A stretch of DNA of 14,840 nt from contig DPMX01000150.1 of assembly GCA_003540955.1 (NCBI GenBank), positions 1 to 14,840 on the forward strand, given 5' to 3'. The notes under the pieces were generated by a model. It saw only the letters and a list, made by a program, of their open reading frames with translations. It ran no database searches and was not told the DNA's origin. Positions 7,718-14,840 of the stretch are shown here, in pieces. The stretch is from Gammaproteobacteria bacterium. Its GTDB lineage: Bacteria; Pseudomonadota; Gammaproteobacteria; Ga0077536. Made by a program: the position numbers and the translations under genes. Within the stretch, counting starts at the first letter, position 1, and the number at the start of each line of letters is the position of its first letter.

Positions 7718-8311
7718 ATGAGTGACAATGCTGTCGACGTCAACAGACGCCGGTTTCTTACGGGTACGACTGCTGTTATAGGTGGCGTTGGCGCCGCCAT
7801 CGCCGCGGTGCCGTTCATTGCTTCCTTTCAGCCAAGTGCAAAGGCGAAAGCGATTGGAGCACCGGTAGAAGTTGACATAGGCAAGCTCGAGCCTGGGCAG
7901 CGAGTCACGCAAAAGTGGCGTGGACAACCGGTGTGGATTGTGCGGCGGACATCTGCGATGGTCGATGCGCTGGACACTATCGATGGGAAGTTGCTACGGG
8001 ATCCAACCTCTAACGAATCTATCCAACCTGAATATGCCTCTAATGCGTGGCGCTCTGTGAAAAAGGAGTACCTGATCCTCGTGGGGTTGTGTACACATCT
8101 AGGCTGTTCGCCCAGTTTTGCTCCTGAACCTGGGGAGATCGACGAAACGTGGGTTGGAGGTTTTTTCTGCCCCTGCCATGGTTCAAAGTTTGATCTGGCC
8201 GGCCGGGCGTTTAGTGGGTTTCCAGCACCGACGAATATGACGGTGCCGCCCTACCGATTTGTATCGGATACTAGAATTGTTATCGGCGAAGACGAAGGAG
8301 GTGCTTCGTGA
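7718..8311 (+). CDS. petA: ubiquinol-cytochrome c reductase Rieske iron-sulfur subunit
   Basis: The Rieske protein takes the first electron from ubiquinol at the Qo site of the bc1 complex and passes it to cytochrome c1. With the ATG at 7718 (GGAG at 7702-7705 upstream) the protein is 197 residues, normal for the family. In-frame starts at 7586 and 7697 exist, but they add a tail with no family likeness. The N-terminus has a twin-arginine motif (NRRRFLTG, residues 9-16) followed by an uncleaved hydrophobic anchor (about 17-36), as expected for Tat export. The 2Fe-2S boxes are CTHLGC (Cys125, His127, Cys130) and CPCHGS (Cys151, Cys153, His154), with a Cys130-Cys153 disulfide expected. The stop overlaps the petB start as GTGA. 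Confidence 0.96.
   Translation: MSDNAVDVNRRRFLTGTTAVIGGVGAAIAAVPFIASFQPSAKAKAIGAPVEVDIGKLEPGQRVTQKWRGQPVWIVRRTSAMVDALDTIDGKLLRDPTSNESIQPEYASNAWRSVKKEYLILVGLCTHLGCSPSFAPEPGEIDETWVGGFFCPCHGSKFDLAGRAFSGFPAPTNMTVPPYRFVSDTRIVIGEDEGGAS
8295..8303 (+). promoter_or_regulatory. strong ribosome-binding site of petB
   Basis: AAGGAGGTG at the end of petA is a near-complete anti-16S match. It sits 4 bases before the GTG start at 8308. It fixes that start and offsets the weak GTG initiator, as expected for a subunit made in fixed ratio with PetA. Confidence 0.8.
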
Positions 8312-9543
8312 ACGTCGTCGTGAAAGGGCTAACTGGCTTACGCGATTGGGTTGACGATCGGTTTCCACTCGTAAAATTGTGGAATGAACATATGGGGCAG
8401 TATTACGCTCCGAAAAACTTTAATTTCTGGTACTACTTCGGCGTCCTATCGATTGTTGTACTTGCGCTTCAGATTTTAACCGGGATTTGGTTGACGATGA
8501 ATTATAAGCCAGATGCCGAACTCGCTTTTGCTTCGATCGAATACATCATGCGCGACGTAGAATGGGGTTGGCTTATCCGGTACATGCACTCCACTGGTGC
8601 ATCTGCTTTTTTCATTGTTGTGTATCTACATATGTTTCGGGCCTTATTGTATGGATCGTACAAAAAACCACGAGAACTTATCTGGGTTTTGGGAATGTTT
8701 ACGTATCTCGCTTTAATGGCAGAGGCGTTTCTTGGTTATTTACTCCCGTGGGGTCAAATGTCTTTTTGGGGCGCGCAAGTTATTATTTCGCTATTCGGCG
8801 CAATCCCTTTCGTTGGAGAAGCGCTGTCGCTGTGGATCCGTGGGGACTTTGTGGTTTCTGATGTAACCTTGAATCGATTTTTTTCATTGCATGTTATCGC
8901 GATGCCTTTAGCAATCGTTGGATTAGTGTTCTTACATATAATCGCATTGCACGAGGTCGGGTCAAATAATCCAGACGGCGTCGAGATAAAGAAAAAGAAA
9001 GGAGTAGACGGCAAACCGCTGGATGGGATACCGTTCCACCCTTATTACACAGTGAAAGATTCTGTTGGGGTAATCGTATTTTTGATCCTTTTTGCTGCTG
9101 TAGTTTTTTTCGCGCCTGAGTTTGGGGGTTGGTTCCTTGAAGCGAATAATTTTATCCCGGCGAATCCTTTAGTGACCCCAGAGCATATTGTGCCATTGTG
9201 GTATTTCACGCCCTTCTATGCGATCTTGCGCGCAGTCCCCGATAAGTTAATAGGCGTGCTGCTTATGGGTGCGGCCACGACTATCTTTTTTCTGCTGCCG
9301 TGGCTCGACCGGAGCCCGGTCAGATCAATTAGGTATCGGGGCCCAATTTTCAAGACAGCACTGCTAATGTTTGTGATCAGTTTTGTTGCGCTTGGCTATC
9401 TCGGGACCCAAACTCCAACACCTGAAATGACTTGGTTGGCTCGGGGTTTTTCAGTAATTTATTTTAGTTTTTTTCTATTGATGCCGTTTTACAGCAAAAT
9501 AGACAAAACCAAACCGGTTCCCGATAGGGTGACAGGTAAATGA
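8308..9543 (+). CDS. petB: ubiquinol-cytochrome c reductase cytochrome b subunit
   Basis: Cytochrome b is the membrane core of the bc1 complex and holds hemes bL and bH and both quinone sites. The 411-residue, full-length protein (not a split b6/subunit IV type) has eight expected membrane helices. Heme ligands are His94 (YMHSTG), His108 (YLHMF), His195 (SLHVIAM) and His210 (FLHIIALHEVGSNNPDG); spacing is 14 in the first pair and 15 in the second. The Qo loop reads TPEHIVPLWYFTPFYAILRA (residues 290-309), so the usual PEWY is PLWY here. The start is GTG, overlapping the petA stop by 4 bp, and the end overlaps the petC start as ATGA, so the three subunits are tightly coupled. Confidence 0.97.
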   Translation: MNVVVKGLTGLRDWVDDRFPLVKLWNEHMGQYYAPKNFNFWYYFGVLSIVVLALQILTGIWLTMNYKPDAELAFASIEYIMRDVEWGWLIRYMHSTGASAFFIVVYLHMFRALLYGSYKKPRELIWVLGMFTYLALMAEAFLGYLLPWGQMSFWGAQVIISLFGAIPFVGEALSLWIRGDFVVSDVTLNRFFSLHVIAMPLAIVGLVFLHIIALHEVGSNNPDGVEIKKKKGVDGKPLDGIPFHPYYTVKDSVGVIVFLILFAAVVFFAPEFGGWFLEANNFIPANPLVTPEHIVPLWYFTPFYAILRAVPDKLIGVLLMGAATTIFFLLPWLDRSPVRSIRYRGPIFKTALLMFVISFVALGYLGTQTPTPEMTWLARGFSVIYFSFFLLMPFYSKIDKTKPVPDRVTGK

Positions 9544-10280
9544 TTAGGCTAATTATTTCCCTTCTCACGATGCTGTGTTTGGGGTCGGTCCTTGCGGCGG
9601 ATAGTCATGGTCCCGCTATGCAGCCGGCAAAGGTGGACTTATCAGATGAATTATCTTTGCAACGCGGAGCGCGAGTGTTCGTTAATTACTGCGTAAGTTG
9701 TCATTCCGCGTCATTCATGCGTTACAACCGCGTCGCCGAGGACTTAGGTTTGTCAGAAGAGTCGGTGAAAACAAATTTGATGTTTACCAGCGATAAGATT
9801 GGTGATGTCATGAGGGTCGCTATGCTCCCATCAGAAGCTGAAGCGTGGTTTGGAGTGCCTCCGCCGGATCTTTCCGTCGTCGCTCGTTCAAGAGGTCCCG
9901 ACTGGCTATATAACTTTTTGCTTGGATACTACATCGACGAAAGTAAACCGACAGGCGTTAATAACTTATTTTTTAAAGATACGGCTATGCCGCACGTGTT
10001 GTGGGAGCAGCAAGGGCTGCAGCGCGCAGTTTATCGCGCCGAAGACAATGGAGGTGGCGAAAATGCGACGATCATGCGCCTTGAACTTGCCCAACGCGGA
10101 AGACTGACGGAAAATGAGTATAAGCGACTGGTCAGAGATCTGGTTGGCTTCTTAGTCTATGTCGGGGAGCCAGCGAAGCTGGTACGCCACCGAATTGGGT
10201 TTTGGGTCATTGTTTTCCTACTGATACTTTTAGTCTCTGCTTATTTAATGAAGCGTGAATACTGGAAAGATGTCCACTAA
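9540..10280 (+). CDS. petC: ubiquinol-cytochrome c reductase cytochrome c1 subunit
   Basis: Cytochrome c1 accepts electrons from the Rieske cluster and hands them to a soluble or membrane cytochrome c in the periplasm. The 246-residue protein has a signal peptide (about 1-20, ending VLAA), one covalent heme site CVSCH (Cys51, Cys54, His55), a probable axial Met150 in DTAMPHVLW, conserved GVPPPDLSVVARSRGPDWLYNFLLGYY, and a single C-terminal membrane anchor (about 219-236, after VRHRIG). It is the third gene of the pet operon, starting inside the petB stop. The next gene, sspA, starts one base after its stop, so it probably continues on the same transcript. Confidence 0.96.
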   Translation: MIRLIISLLTMLCLGSVLAADSHGPAMQPAKVDLSDELSLQRGARVFVNYCVSCHSASFMRYNRVAEDLGLSEESVKTNLMFTSDKIGDVMRVAMLPSEAEAWFGVPPPDLSVVARSRGPDWLYNFLLGYYIDESKPTGVNNLFFKDTAMPHVLWEQQGLQRAVYRAEDNGGGENATIMRLELAQRGRLTENEYKRLVRDLVGFLVYVGEPAKLVRHRIGFWVIVFLLILLVSAYLMKREYWKDVH

Positions 10281-10281
10281 T

Positions 10282-10908
10282 ATGACTGGTCTCGCGAATA
10301 GACGATCGCTGATGACGCTTTATTGCGAGGTGTTCGATCCGATCGGTCATGGAGTGAGGATGGTACTCGCCGAGAAAGATATTAACGTTGATATACACTT
10401 CGTTGATGCTGAAAATCGGCCAGAGGATTTGAATGACTTAAATCCGTACGATTCGGTTTTGACCTTGATTGATAGAGAGCTGGTCGTCTACGACGCCCAG
10501 ATAATCATGGAGTATCTTGATGAGCGTTATCCGCATCCTCCGCTAATGCCAGTTGATCCGGTATCGCGGGCGACCAACCGACAGTTTCGTTACCGGGTAA
10601 TAAGAGACCTCTACAGTCTTGTCGAGGATTTGAGTGGCGCGAATGAGATAGCAGCTGCTAACGCTCGGAGGACGATCAGAGACAACTTGCTGGCGATATC
10701 TCCCATTTTTTTGCAGCATGAATACTTTATGTCTGACGAGTATTCACTAGTTGATTGTTGTCTATCGCCTTTGCTTTGGCGGCTCCAATACTATGGAATA
10801 AAGCTGACGGCACCTGCAAAACCGATATTAAAGTACGCAGAACGTGTGTTCGCCCGTGATGGATTCCAAGCTAGTTTGTCCCCGGTCGAACGTGAGATTT
10901 CAAACTAA
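10282..10908 (+). CDS. sspA: stringent starvation protein A
   Basis: SspA is a glutathione-S-transferase-fold protein without GST activity that binds RNA polymerase and modulates transcription under starvation and acid stress. It has an N-terminal thioredoxin-like half (about 10-85) and a C-terminal helical half containing SLVDCCLSPLLWRLQYYGI. The surface motif YPHPPLMP puts Pro84-His85-Pro86 at the E. coli numbering. I chose ATG 10282 because it gives ten residues before MTLYC, as in E. coli, and a 208-residue protein (212 in E. coli). An in-frame ATG at 10270, preceded by GGAAAGA with almost no spacing, is the alternative. The petC-sspA junction is common in bc1-containing gammaproteobacteria and implies co-expression. 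Confidence 0.95.
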   Translation: MTGLANRRSLMTLYCEVFDPIGHGVRMVLAEKDINVDIHFVDAENRPEDLNDLNPYDSVLTLIDRELVVYDAQIIMEYLDERYPHPPLMPVDPVSRATNRQFRYRVIRDLYSLVEDLSGANEIAAANARRTIRDNLLAISPIFLQHEYFMSDEYSLVDCCLSPLLWRLQYYGIKLTAPAKPILKYAERVFARDGFQASLSPVEREISN

Positions 10909-10989
10909 AGTGACGAAAATCCTTAACGTTTGTTCTAGTCTGCTGGTGACTAAACCACGAAATCCACCATTTGCGCAGAGGGTCGATTT

Positions 10990-11382
10990 ATGGTTTCCAC
11001 ACGACCGTATTTGATAAGGGCGATCCACGAGTGGGCCGTAGATAATAATTTAACGCCATATATCCTTGTTGATACAGCTCAAGGGAACGTCTCGGTACCT
11101 GATCAACTAATAGAGGATAACAAAATCGTTCTCAACATTGCCTCGGCCGCAGTTGCTAATTTGACCTTGGGCGATGAACATATTTCGTTTAGTGCCCGTT
11201 TCGCTGGGGTGGCTACCGAAGTATTCGTGCCGGTAGCAGCAGTGCGTGCGGTTTATGCCAACGAGAACGGCGTAGGGATAGCTTTGCCTTCTGATTTAGG
11301 TCAAGGATCAGCGTCTTTGGACGGCTCTGTACCACCTAATCCAAGGCCACCGAAAGGGTCACATCTTAAAATTATAAAATAG
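10990..11382 (+). CDS. sspB: ClpXP protease specificity-enhancing factor SspB
   Basis: SspB tethers ssrA-tagged, ribosome-rescued proteins to ClpXP for degradation. The globular substrate-binding domain runs about 1-105 (RPYLIRAIHEWAVDNNLTPY, KIVLNIASAAVANL, SFSARFAGV, VPVAAVRAVYANENGVG). A low-complexity linker follows and ends in LKIIK, matching the LRVVK end of E. coli SspB that docks on the ClpX zinc-binding domain. At 130 residues it is shorter than the 165 of E. coli, with the difference in the linker, so tail and body are kept. ATG 10990 has AGAGGG 7 bases upstream. It ends 31 bp from the convergent dolP gene; no terminator hairpin is visible in that gap. Confidence 0.94.
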   Translation: MVSTRPYLIRAIHEWAVDNNLTPYILVDTAQGNVSVPDQLIEDNKIVLNIASAAVANLTLGDEHISFSARFAGVATEVFVPVAAVRAVYANENGVGIALPSDLGQGSASLDGSVPPNPRPPKGSHLKIIK

Positions 11383-11413
11383 AGCTACAAGCAAACGATT
11401 GAAGCAAGTGCGG

Positions 11414-12019
11414 TTAGTCTCGATACTCAAATAGCTTTACTACTTTCTGAGCGCCACCAACCCGACTAGCAGCATCCGCGACAATTGATCCAGTTGCTTG
11501 CCTTAAAATTCCCATCAGGAATACTACGCCGTTTTCGCTGACAACTTTAACCTTCGTTGCATCAATATTGTCTACGGTAAAAAGTTTCGTTTTTACCTTG
11601 GCGGTTAAAAGGCTGTCACTACTGCGTGTAATCATCGAGCTCGGCGCTGCGATCTGGATTTCATCGTATACGTGTCGAACCTTCTCGATTTCTGATACTA
11701 GTGCTATTGCGGTTTTCCTTAGTTCCTCTGTCGGTGCTTGACCAGTGACTAAGACTATCTGGTTGTAACTAGTAACGCTTAAATGCGCTTGATTATGTAG
11801 AGGGTCATTTCCTCGTATTGCCTCGCTAGCCTTCAGCTCAATTGCTTGATCTTCGATGAAGGTTCCAGTGGTGCGCGTGTCGTGCGCGACTACAGCTGTC
11901 GTCGTTGCCGTTCCTCCAAACAATAAACTCGCGCACCCGACTAGCGCGCAAGTAAGATACGAAACAGTGATTATCCGGATACCACGTAAAGTTGAATTTA
12001 TGACCCTTAGTTTACTCAA
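11414..12019 (-). CDS. dolP: BON-domain outer-membrane lipoprotein, DolP-like
   Basis: DolP (YraP) is an outer-membrane lipoprotein with two BON domains that binds anionic phospholipid and supports envelope integrity. This 201-residue protein has an N-terminal membrane stretch ending in the lipobox LVGC (Cys29), a first BON domain (about 55-122, HLSVTSYNQIVLVTGQAPTE) and a second, better conserved one (about 130-198, VKVVSENGVVFLMGIL and ADAASRVGGAQKVVKLFEY). Its start appears to be TTG at 12017-12019, overlapping the upstream SIS-gene stop as TTGA. No ATG or GTG lies between there and the lipobox. The order SIS gene then dolP matches E. coli diaA-dolP. Aspartate is not at the +2 position, so Lol-dependent outer-membrane sorting is expected. 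Confidence 0.9.
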   Translation of the reverse strand: MSKLRVINSTLRGIRIITVSYLTCALVGCASLLFGGTATTTAVVAHDTRTTGTFIEDQAIELKASEAIRGNDPLHNQAHLSVTSYNQIVLVTGQAPTEELRKTAIALVSEIEKVRHVYDEIQIAAPSSMITRSSDSLLTAKVKTKLFTVDNIDATKVKVVSENGVVFLMGILRQATGSIVADAASRVGGAQKVVKLFEYRD

Positions 12020-12609
12020 TCTGGATACCCCAATAGGTGATCGTCTATAAGGTCACAAATACAGTGGACTATCATTATATGCACTTCTTGAATTCGTGCC
12101 GTAGACGCTGAAGGGACACGAATCTCTATATCTTCTTTACTCAACGTTTTTGCCGCTTCCCCCCCGTCACGACCACTTACGAGCACGACGCGCGCATCTT
12201 GATCGTGTGCTGCATCGATCGCGGACACAATATTATTAGATTGACCGCTGGTTGAAAATGCCATAACTACATCCCCAGGTCGGCCCAGAGCACGAATTTG
12301 CCTCGAAAAAACATCCGCAAATTGATAATCATTTGCTACAGATGTAATGGTCGACGCATCGGTTGTTAGGGCTATGGCAGCGAGCCCCGGTCGTTCCCGT
12401 TCGAATCGATTCAACATTTCAGATGAGAGGTGCTGCGCGTCGGCGGCGGAGCCGCCGTTCCCGCATGCCATCAGCTTATTATTTGCCATAAGGCATGCAA
12501 GGACTGAATCAGCAGCCTCCACGATTTTCGGTCCCAATGAAAATGCCGCCTCTGTTTTCAGCGTGATACTTTCGTCGAAATTTTGTTGTACCCGTTTCAG
12601 GCGGTCCAT
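12016..12609 (-). CDS. gmhA: SIS-domain protein: phosphoheptose isomerase / DiaA family
   Basis: The family contains GmhA, which isomerises sedoheptulose 7-phosphate for LPS heptose synthesis, and DiaA, a non-enzymatic DnaA-binding initiator factor. The 197-residue protein is one SIS domain with CGNGGSAADAQH (residues 49-60), FSTSGQSNNIV (118-128) and ARIQEVH (171-177). The locus between lpoA and dolP is where E. coli carries diaA, but the residues that bind metal and catalyse in GmhA are all here: His60, Glu64, Gln174 and His182. E. coli DiaA, from memory, has replaced the Glu and the second His. An isomerase is therefore my first choice, with a DnaA role possible as well. ATG at 12609 lacks a clear ribosome site; the stop overlaps dolP. 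Confidence 0.85.
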   Translation of the reverse strand: MDRLKRVQQNFDESITLKTEAAFSLGPKIVEAADSVLACLMANNKLMACGNGGSAADAQHLSSEMLNRFERERPGLAAIALTTDASTITSVANDYQFADVFSRQIRALGRPGDVVMAFSTSGQSNNIVSAIDAAHDQDARVVLVSGRDGGEAAKTLSKEDIEIRVPSASTARIQEVHIMIVHCICDLIDDHLLGYPD

Positions 12610-12700
12610 ATCAATGTTCGATCAAGAAAATTACTTCGTTAGTTGAATACGGGGCTTGTATTATGTGGAAAACGCGTCTGTGATCCAATTGCATTTTATT

Positions 12701-12730
12701 ATTTTCTGTGGGTGTTCGTTAAAAAGTCAA
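12701..12730 (-). promoter_or_regulatory. weak candidate promoter for the gmhA-dolP pair
   Basis: Read on the minus strand, TTGACT (12725-12730) and GAAAAT (12701-12706) are separated by 18 bp, matching the -35 element 5 of 6 and the -10 element 4 of 6. The site lies in the 252-bp non-coding gap after lpoA and about 90 bp before the gmhA start. Chance matches of this quality are common, so it is only a candidate. Confidence 0.25.
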
Positions 12731-12805
12731 ATCAACAGGCCGGATGCTGGAAATATAAGCTGCCAACGAGATATTGAGAAACTGCATGCATATTAGGTGT
12801 TCATA

Positions 12806-12822
12806 GCGAATTTGGAATTCGC
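12806..12822. repeat. perfect 7-bp inverted repeat after lpoA
   Basis: GCGAATT, a TGG loop and AATTCGC form a perfect hairpin 39 bp downstream of the lpoA stop. It has no U-run on either side, so it is not a standard intrinsic terminator. It may mark the 3' end of the lpoA message or a protein-binding palindrome. Confidence 0.45.
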
Positions 12823-12861
12823 GTGCTGAGGGTAGGGACCGATTTAGAACTGAATTGGATT

Positions 12862-14742
12862 TCATCGATGCAGTAATTTTGGTACTCCACTGACGAAACG
12901 AGCCCAGACGAGTTCGCGGACAACCCGGCCAGTTGGTGTCATTCCTAATTGGCCTGTGGCCCCTGGTATTCGAAAACCAGGCTGGTAGCGCATCCGGTTC
13001 AAGTGCGGAAGAATTCGGTACGCGTCGAGCCCAAATGCAAAAAGGCGGCCGGAACCTGGGGTACTGTTTGGCCAGTTTTGGTTAAAAGAGTTGAAGGTAT
13101 CCACGTCTGCTTCACCAAATAACCACGGCATGTCGCCGAAATGCAGGCCATCAAGATCGCGATCCGCCGCAGGGTCAGTTACACCTACGTAGGTATGAGA
13201 GGTTGAGTAGACGGGTACCGTCTCAGCTCGAAAATAGCGCAAGTGCGGCAGTAATTGACGAGTGCTAAGTGGAAACCCGGCAACAAAGATCATGTCGATA
13301 TCGGCGCGACGACGGGGTTCGAACTGTATCGTTTGATTTAATGCTTGTTGCAGTGCCACCGCTCTCGCTTCGCTCTGGTCGATGTTTAGGGCGTTCTTTA
13401 CCGACTCAGCATAGGAATTTTCCTGGTCATCATAGGTCGCTTCATTTAGCAGAATGCCGCCCAATTGCTGCCATCGATGGGAGAACTCCTTCGTTAGTCG
13501 TGTACCCCAAGGCGTTGCGGGTGCTAATGTTACGGCGCGTAAAAATCCATCCGCACGCGCTTTTTCTGCAACACCGGCAGCTTCATCTTCTGGGAGCAGA
13601 CCGAATTGGAATAGTCGGGACCCATGCAAGTCAATCGTCAAACTGGGGTCAATAGCGCTGTCTGCGACATTTAATGTTAACGTCCGAACTGGAATCTCGT
13701 CGCGGGCTATTAAGGTCTCGACGGCTGACTTTTTGAGCGGGCCAACAATTAAGTCTGCACCGTTGGTAACCGCAGTATCGTAGACAGCATTGACCCGGTC
13801 CGCATCGACGTAATACACCGATACTGTTGGACGGTTCCCATTTTTAGGTGCCATGTACCACGCGCTTAGAAAACCGTCACGGATCGCGATCGAAGCATTC
13901 CCGTAAGTTCCATCAAACGGTAACAATAGAGCTATATGCCGGATCTGTATGGAGAGACTTTCGGAAAGTTCGTACAGGTGTGGTACGAGCCAGAGATTAG
14001 CCGCATGTTCGGGATGCTTGGTTTGCCAATTTTCGATAGCTACGGTTATCTCGACGTTATTATGTAGATTCGGAAGGACACTGAGCCCGAGTTCTAGCCA
14101 TCCTTTCTCTCGGCTGGATCCGTTGCTATATGCGGCGTGAATAGCGGCATCATCCATGTGTGATAATGCCCGCCAGATATTTTTATGAAGGCTAACGCGT
14201 TTTGTTTCCGGGAGAGCATAGGCATCTGCTGCAATGAACGCTGCAGATGCAACTGAGTAGGATCGATTAAGAATTGATAGTCGGCCCAGGGTACGATAAT
14301 AAACGTTGCGCTGGTACATACTGAGTTTTCTTACATCTATAAGTTCAAGCTGCTCCATAGCTTCAGATGTACCGCCGTCAAAGTTGTCTGATGCGGCTCG
14401 TGCAAGCGCCAACACCGGCGATTTTATAATTTCGACTGATGACATTTCTGAGAGCAATAAAGCCGCACTTTCGGGGTCATCTCCGTCGAGGTAGGCTAGC
14501 ACTGCCATAGCGCGATAACGCGAGCTTTCGGTCGAACCGCTGTTTAAACTCAAAAGTGCGAACTCGGCGGCGGCCCTAGAGAAATTTCCGGCACGGAGGT
14601 GCGCAATGGCGTCCTCTGTCGCCATAGTGGTCGGTAGGGTTGGTTCTGCAACTTGCCGGGAGCCACATCCAGCTGCCAGGATAAGGCACAATACGAGACT
14701 GTAGCATCGGTAAGCAGAATTCAACGGTAGGCAAAAACTCAT
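12862..14742 (-). CDS. lpoA: penicillin-binding protein activator LpoA
   Basis: LpoA is an outer-membrane lipoprotein that reaches through the periplasm to stimulate PBP1A during peptidoglycan synthesis. With the ATG at 14742 it is 626 residues, within the family range (E. coli 678). A GTG at 14751 would add three residues. A signal peptide (about 12-25) ends in the lipobox AAGC (Cys26). The N-terminal half (about 40-250) is helical and TPR-like, including GWLELGLSV and AIENWQTKHPEHAA. The C-terminal half, from about residue 266 (IRHIALLLPFDG), is a periplasmic-binding-protein fold, with IRDGFLSAWY, DLIVGPLKKSAVE, FAFGLDAYRILPHL and a closing GATGQLGMTPTGRVVRELVWARF. It is divergent from rsmI, as in E. 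coli, but no yraN follows. Confidence 0.94.
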   Translation of the reverse strand: MSFCLPLNSAYRCYSLVLCLILAAGCGSRQVAEPTLPTTMATEDAIAHLRAGNFSRAAAEFALLSLNSGSTESSRYRAMAVLAYLDGDDPESAALLLSEMSSVEIIKSPVLALARAASDNFDGGTSEAMEQLELIDVRKLSMYQRNVYYRTLGRLSILNRSYSVASAAFIAADAYALPETKRVSLHKNIWRALSHMDDAAIHAAYSNGSSREKGWLELGLSVLPNLHNNVEITVAIENWQTKHPEHAANLWLVPHLYELSESLSIQIRHIALLLPFDGTYGNASIAIRDGFLSAWYMAPKNGNRPTVSVYYVDADRVNAVYDTAVTNGADLIVGPLKKSAVETLIARDEIPVRTLTLNVADSAIDPSLTIDLHGSRLFQFGLLPEDEAAGVAEKARADGFLRAVTLAPATPWGTRLTKEFSHRWQQLGGILLNEATYDDQENSYAESVKNALNIDQSEARAVALQQALNQTIQFEPRRRADIDMIFVAGFPLSTRQLLPHLRYFRAETVPVYSTSHTYVGVTDPAADRDLDGLHFGDMPWLFGEADVDTFNSFNQNWPNSTPGSGRLFAFGLDAYRILPHLNRMRYQPGFRIPGATGQLGMTPTGRVVRELVWARFVSGVPKLLHR

Positions 14743-14840
14743 GACCGCCACAGTATCCAGCGGGCAAATATCACTGTCAATCGAGCGGCCAGCACTCTAC
14801 GTGGTCGCGACGCCGATCGGTAATTTGGCCGATATTTCCT
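14741..14840 (+). CDS. rsmI: 16S rRNA (cytidine1402-2'-O)-methyltransferase, 5' end only
   Basis: RsmI 2'-O-methylates C1402 in the 16S rRNA decoding centre using S-adenosylmethionine. Only the first 33 codons are in the window. After a variable 17-residue lead the sequence reads LYVVATPIGNLADIS, closely matching E. coli RsmI LYIVPTPIGNLADIT, the first conserved block of the tetrapyrrole-methylase-like fold. The start is well fixed: the frame is closed by a TAA at 14711-14713, no ATG, GTG or TTG lies between that stop and 14741, and the next such codon is inside the conserved block. The initiator overlaps the lpoA start codon on the other strand. Position and orientation next to lpoA agree with the E. 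coli rsmI-lpoA pair. Confidence 0.92.
   Translation, partial: MTATVSSGQISLSIERPALYVVATPIGNLADIS

Noticed and set aside
11383..11413. Bidirectional terminator between convergent sspB and dolP
   Set aside because: The 31 bases contain no inverted repeat that would form a stable hairpin.

Overview
The window reads as chromosomal housekeeping DNA from a gammaproteobacterium. The evidence is the presence of LpoA (a gammaproteobacterial PBP1A activator), an SspA/SspB stringent-starvation pair, short-form HisG, and the order ibaG-murA-hisG-hisD ... petABC-sspAB ... dolP-gmhA/diaA-lpoA-rsmI, which I recall from Pseudomonas and relatives. I cannot name the genus. Every gene is intact, coding density is high, and I see no tRNA, rRNA, CRISPR array, insertion sequence or phage gene.

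Layout: (1) 11-2784, plus strand: pdxB and purT overlap by 11 bp and gloA follows (pyridoxal phosphate synthesis, purine synthesis, methylglyoxal detoxification). (2) 2961-7269, plus strand: a lone mlaC, ibaG, murA, hisG and hisD, the remains of the familiar mla-ibaG-murA-his block. mlaF, mlaE, mlaD, mlaB and hisC are not at their usual positions. (3) 7270-7717: about 450 bp without a supported gene, holding a TGnTATAAT extended -10 element and a long leader. (4) 7718-11382, plus strand: petA, petB and petC (cytochrome bc1 complex, with 4-bp overlaps), then sspA and sspB. (5) 11414-14742, minus strand: lpoA, a 252-bp gap where yraN is usually found, then a GmhA/DiaA-type SIS protein and dolP overlapping by 4 bp. 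(6) From 14741, plus strand: the 5' end of rsmI, whose start codon overlaps that of divergent lpoA.

Functionally the window combines respiration (bc1), cell-envelope building (murA, lpoA, dolP, mlaC, probable heptose synthesis), histidine synthesis and protein quality control (SspB with ClpXP). I found no clear unknown system. The most useful oddities are a PLWY version of the cytochrome b Qo motif, an isolated mlaC, GmhA-type active-site residues in the protein at the diaA position, overlapping divergent start codons of rsmI and lpoA, and several gene absences compared with the standard layout.
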